Both the position numbers and the translations under genes were made by a program. This document shows, piece by piece, positions 14,021 through 15,803 of a DNA stretch of 15,803 nt. This stretch comes from an uncultured Collinsella sp. (GTDB taxonomy: Bacteria; Actinomycetota; Coriobacteriia; Coriobacteriales; Coriobacteriaceae). The stretch covers positions 1-15,803 of the forward strand of contig CATXML010000008.1 of the NCBI GenBank assembly GCA_958372035.1, given 5' to 3'. Positions within the stretch are counted from its first letter, which is position 1, and each line of letters begins with the position of its first letter. The notes below the pieces were generated by a model. The model worked only from the letters and a program-made list of their open reading frames with translations. It ran no database searches and was not told where the DNA came from.

Positions 14021-15226
14021 ATGTCACCGAACAACGATTCAATCTTTACGCAGGAGCTTTCGCGCCGCACTGCCCTTAAGGCTCTTTTCGGCGCCGCTTC
14101 CGCGGCTGTTCTTTTTGGCCTGCCCGCCCGCGCTCATGCGGCTGAGGCCAGCCAAGAAACCACCGACAAACTGAATGCCGCCCAGGCCCAGCTCGACGAG
14201 GTCCAGGCTCAGCTCGACAGCATCGCCAATGAGTACGCGACGCTCGCCAACAAGAATGCCCAGACCCTCAGCGATATCGAGGGCGTTCAGGGCCAGATTG
14301 ACGAGACGCAGGCTCAGATCGACACCAAGAAGTCGGAGCTCAAGAAGAAGCGTAACGACCTTTCCGATCGCGTGGCGGCAAGCTACAAGTCGGGCGGTAC
14401 CAATATCCTGTCGTTGCTGCTCGCTTCTGGCTCGTTTGAGGAGCTCGTCGCCAACGCGCATTACGTCGAGAAGATCAACAAGAGCGACCGCGACGCCATC
14501 GAGGACATTCAGACCATCCAAAAGGAGCTCGACACGCAAAAGTCCGAGCTCGAGTCGCAGAAGGCCGACCTGGAGAAGCTCAAAGACCAGCAGACGGCCC
14601 AGATGCAGGACATGCAGGCCAAGCAGCAAGAGGTTCAGACCGTGCTGAATGGCCTCTCCGACGATGTCAAGGAGCTCATGGCACAGCGTGATTCCGAGAT
14701 TCTCGCTGCCGCCCAGGCAGAGGAGGCTGCCAGGAAGGCTGCCGCTGCCGCGGCTGCCGCAAACAAGAATAATTCCTCTTCGGGCGGCTCGAGTTCGGGT
14801 GGCGGCTCGTATGCCGGCGGCACCCCACAGCAGAATGCCGGTTCGGGCAAGCAGCAGGCTGTCGTCAACGCATGCTACTCCACGCCTTCGCCTGGCCTGA
14901 ACTGGTGCGCCGCTTGGGTTACCAATGTGTTCCGCAACGCCGGCGTGGGCTACTTTGGCGGCAACGCGTGCGACATGTTTAACGCCTGGTGCTACAGCTC
15001 CGATCGTTCGGCGCTGCAGGTGGGCATGATCGTGGCCGACTCGTCGCACAGTGGCACCGGTACGCCGGGTCTGCTGTACGGACACGTGGGCATCTATGTT
15101 GGCGGCGGTATCGTTATGAGTAACGAGGGCTCCATTACGTCTAAGTCGCTTGATGCGTTTATTCGGTTCTACGGCACTGGCTCTGGCGTGCGCTGGGGCT
15201 GGCTTGGCGGCATTGCGCTGTCGTAA
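14021..15226 (+). CDS. Secreted coiled-coil cell-wall hydrolase with C-terminal CHAP/NlpC-like domain
   Basis: This 401-residue protein is likely a peptidoglycan hydrolase for cell separation. It starts with a Tat-type signal (SRRTALK at 14-20, a hydrophobic core, cleavage probably at AHA-A near residue 40). A long coiled coil (about 45-245) resembles the PcsB/CwlO family, whose coiled coils are controlled by FtsEX. An alanine-rich end and a Gly/Ser/Asn linker (about 248-285) lead to the catalytic domain (285-401). There, Cys296 in NWCAAW is the likely nucleophile, H355 in YGHVGIYVG the likely base, and N368 a possible third residue. The ATG has CGGAG five bases upstream. Coiled-coil and cysteine-domain assignments are strong; the bond cut and FtsEX control are inferred. 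CHAP versus NlpC/P60 cannot be settled by eye. Confidence 0.87.
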   Translation: MSPNNDSIFTQELSRRTALKALFGAASAAVLFGLPARAHAAEASQETTDKLNAAQAQLDEVQAQLDSIANEYATLANKNAQTLSDIEGVQGQIDETQAQIDTKKSELKKKRNDLSDRVAASYKSGGTNILSLLLASGSFEELVANAHYVEKINKSDRDAIEDIQTIQKELDTQKSELESQKADLEKLKDQQTAQMQDMQAKQQEVQTVLNGLSDDVKELMAQRDSEILAAAQAEEAARKAAAAAAAANKNNSSSGGSSSGGGSYAGGTPQQNAGSGKQQAVVNACYSTPSPGLNWCAAWVTNVFRNAGVGYFGGNACDMFNAWCYSSDRSALQVGMIVADSSHSGTGTPGLLYGHVGIYVGGGIVMSNEGSITSKSLDAFIRFYGTGSGVRWGWLGGIALS

Positions 15227-15234
15227 GGCAAGTT

Positions 15235-15370
15235 GGGCCGCGTGCCCGTCCGCAATATATTTGATTGCCTGCTCGGGCAGTCCTGCGCAAGACGAAGGCC
15301 ACATTAAGTGGCCTTCTTTGCGTGCGGAACTCGCGATCAATCAAATATATTGCGGACGGGCACGCGGCCC
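15235..15370. repeat. 136-bp element with perfect 33-bp inverted arms
   Basis: Positions 15235-15267 and 15338-15370 are exact reverse complements over 33 bases. The arms enclose 70 bases with a CTGC-TCGG-GCAG hairpin and a terminator hairpin. No transposase lies inside, and the flanks show no clear target duplication beyond TT. It may be a miniature transposable element, an invertible segment, or a shared terminator between the hydrolase gene and the convergent surface-protein gene. Confidence 0.9.
15294..15319 (+). terminator. Terminator of the cell-wall hydrolase gene, inside the inverted element
   Basis: GAAGGCCAC (15294-15302) and GTGGCCTTC (15308-15316) pair around ATTAA and are followed by TTT. 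Flanking CGCAA and TTGCG extend the stem after a small internal loop. The T-run is short, so termination may also rely on the outer 33-bp stem, which is followed by TTTT. Confidence 0.6.
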
Positions 15371-15450
15371 TTTTGGGTCCAACGCGCTACATACCGGACT
15401 GGTTGTCTGAATAAAAGAAAGTGACGGTCCCTTGGACTAAATACTTAGTT

Positions 15451-15803
15451 TTACTTTACGCTGCGCTTTTTGTTTCTGCCGTAAACGGTTGCAACGATTG
15501 CTGTGCCGCCGCTGACGAACAACAGAGCGATCCACAAAGCAAGGCTGTTTGTATCGCCAGCCTGCGGAAGCTTATCGGATGTTCCCGGTTTGGCGCTGGC
15601 AGGTTTTTTCTCAAGAGCAGCAATCGCATCTTCGATAGCCTTTGCCATTGCATCAACTTCGCTCTGTTCAGCGATGTTCTTGTCACGGACAACAGCCTTG
15701 ACAGCAGCTTCCACACCGGAGAAATCTTTGTAGTCATTCTTGTTCAGGGCATTTGCTTTGGCAATGGCTGCATCTACCTTTGTGTAATCAGCATCCTTGT
15801 ATT
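15451..15803 (-). CDS. Sortase-anchored FIVAR-repeat surface protein, 3' end only
   Basis: The frame is open to the window edge, so only about 117 C-terminal residues are seen and the start lies outside. A FIVAR-type repeat (DYTKVDAAIAKANALNKNDY and what follows, ending at IAALEKK) precedes a Pro/Ala/Ser spacer. The sorting signal LPQAGD (15553-15570) is a variant of LPXTG. It is followed by a hydrophobic segment of about 22 residues and a positive tail RNKKRSVK, so sortase should attach it to the cell wall. FIVAR repeats occur in large adhesins and in glycan-degrading surface enzymes, so the function is unknown here. Base composition is visibly less GC-rich than in the genes to the left, which suggests a transferred or fast-evolving region. 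It is convergent with the hydrolase gene. Confidence 0.88.
   Translation of the reverse strand, partial: YKDADYTKVDAAIAKANALNKNDYKDFSGVEAAVKAVVRDKNIAEQSEVDAMAKAIEDAIAALEKKPASAKPGTSDKLPQAGDTNSLALWIALLFVSGGTAIVATVYGRNKKRSVK

Noticed and set aside
14039-15340. Open frame antisense to the cell-wall hydrolase gene (433 residues)
   Set aside because: It is the mirror of a coiled-coil gene with strong codon bias and has no recognisable domain.
15235-15370. Insertion sequence
   Set aside because: The inverted arms would fit, but the 70-bp interior cannot encode a transposase and no clear target duplication is visible, so it is listed only as a repeat.

Overview
The window looks like a chromosomal segment of a GC-rich, Gram-positive-type gut actinobacterium, most likely a Coriobacteriia member close to Collinsella. 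This is inferred from the mix of a GC-rich core, Tat-type secretion signals, Firmicutes-style PTS and MsmK-like transport genes, a CwlO/PcsB-like cell-wall hydrolase and a sortase-anchored FIVAR protein. No rRNA or tRNA was seen, so the taxonomy stays an inference.

Positions 1-12,600 hold an alpha-glucan (maltose/maltodextrin) uptake and breakdown locus. On the left, an alpha-glucoside-type PTS EIICB gene is fused to a HAD phosphatase domain (minus strand) and is divergent from a GntR/UTRA repressor gene. Next comes an ABC importer operon on the plus strand: a Tat-type binding lipoprotein, two permeases and an MsmK/MalK-type ATPase. Facing it on the minus strand are malQ (4-alpha-glucanotransferase) and glgP (maltodextrin phosphorylase). 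Four copies of a TTGTTYAAAC operator lie in the control regions of the PTS gene, the GntR gene, the importer and malQ. The imported model is that linear maltodextrins enter through the ABC importer and are cut by MalQ and GlgP to glucose and glucose 1-phosphate. Maltose-like disaccharides enter as phosphates through the PTS and may be dephosphorylated by the fused HAD domain. The GntR protein would tie these genes into one small regulon.

The convergent gap between the importer operon and glgP (8116-8568) has no gene. It holds a terminator for each side and, between them, six 15-bp repeats in alternating orientation at an exact 40-bp pitch. I could not assign this to a known element, and it is the strongest candidate for something undescribed.

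Positions 12,600-15,230 hold galE (minus) and, divergently, a secreted coiled-coil cell-wall hydrolase with a C-terminal CHAP/NlpC-like cysteine domain. Right after it lies a 136-bp structure with perfect 33-bp inverted arms around a terminator hairpin. Beyond that, a different sequence style begins: the 3' end of a FIVAR-repeat, LPQAG-anchored surface protein that runs off the window. Positions 1-46 hold no gene that I can support.
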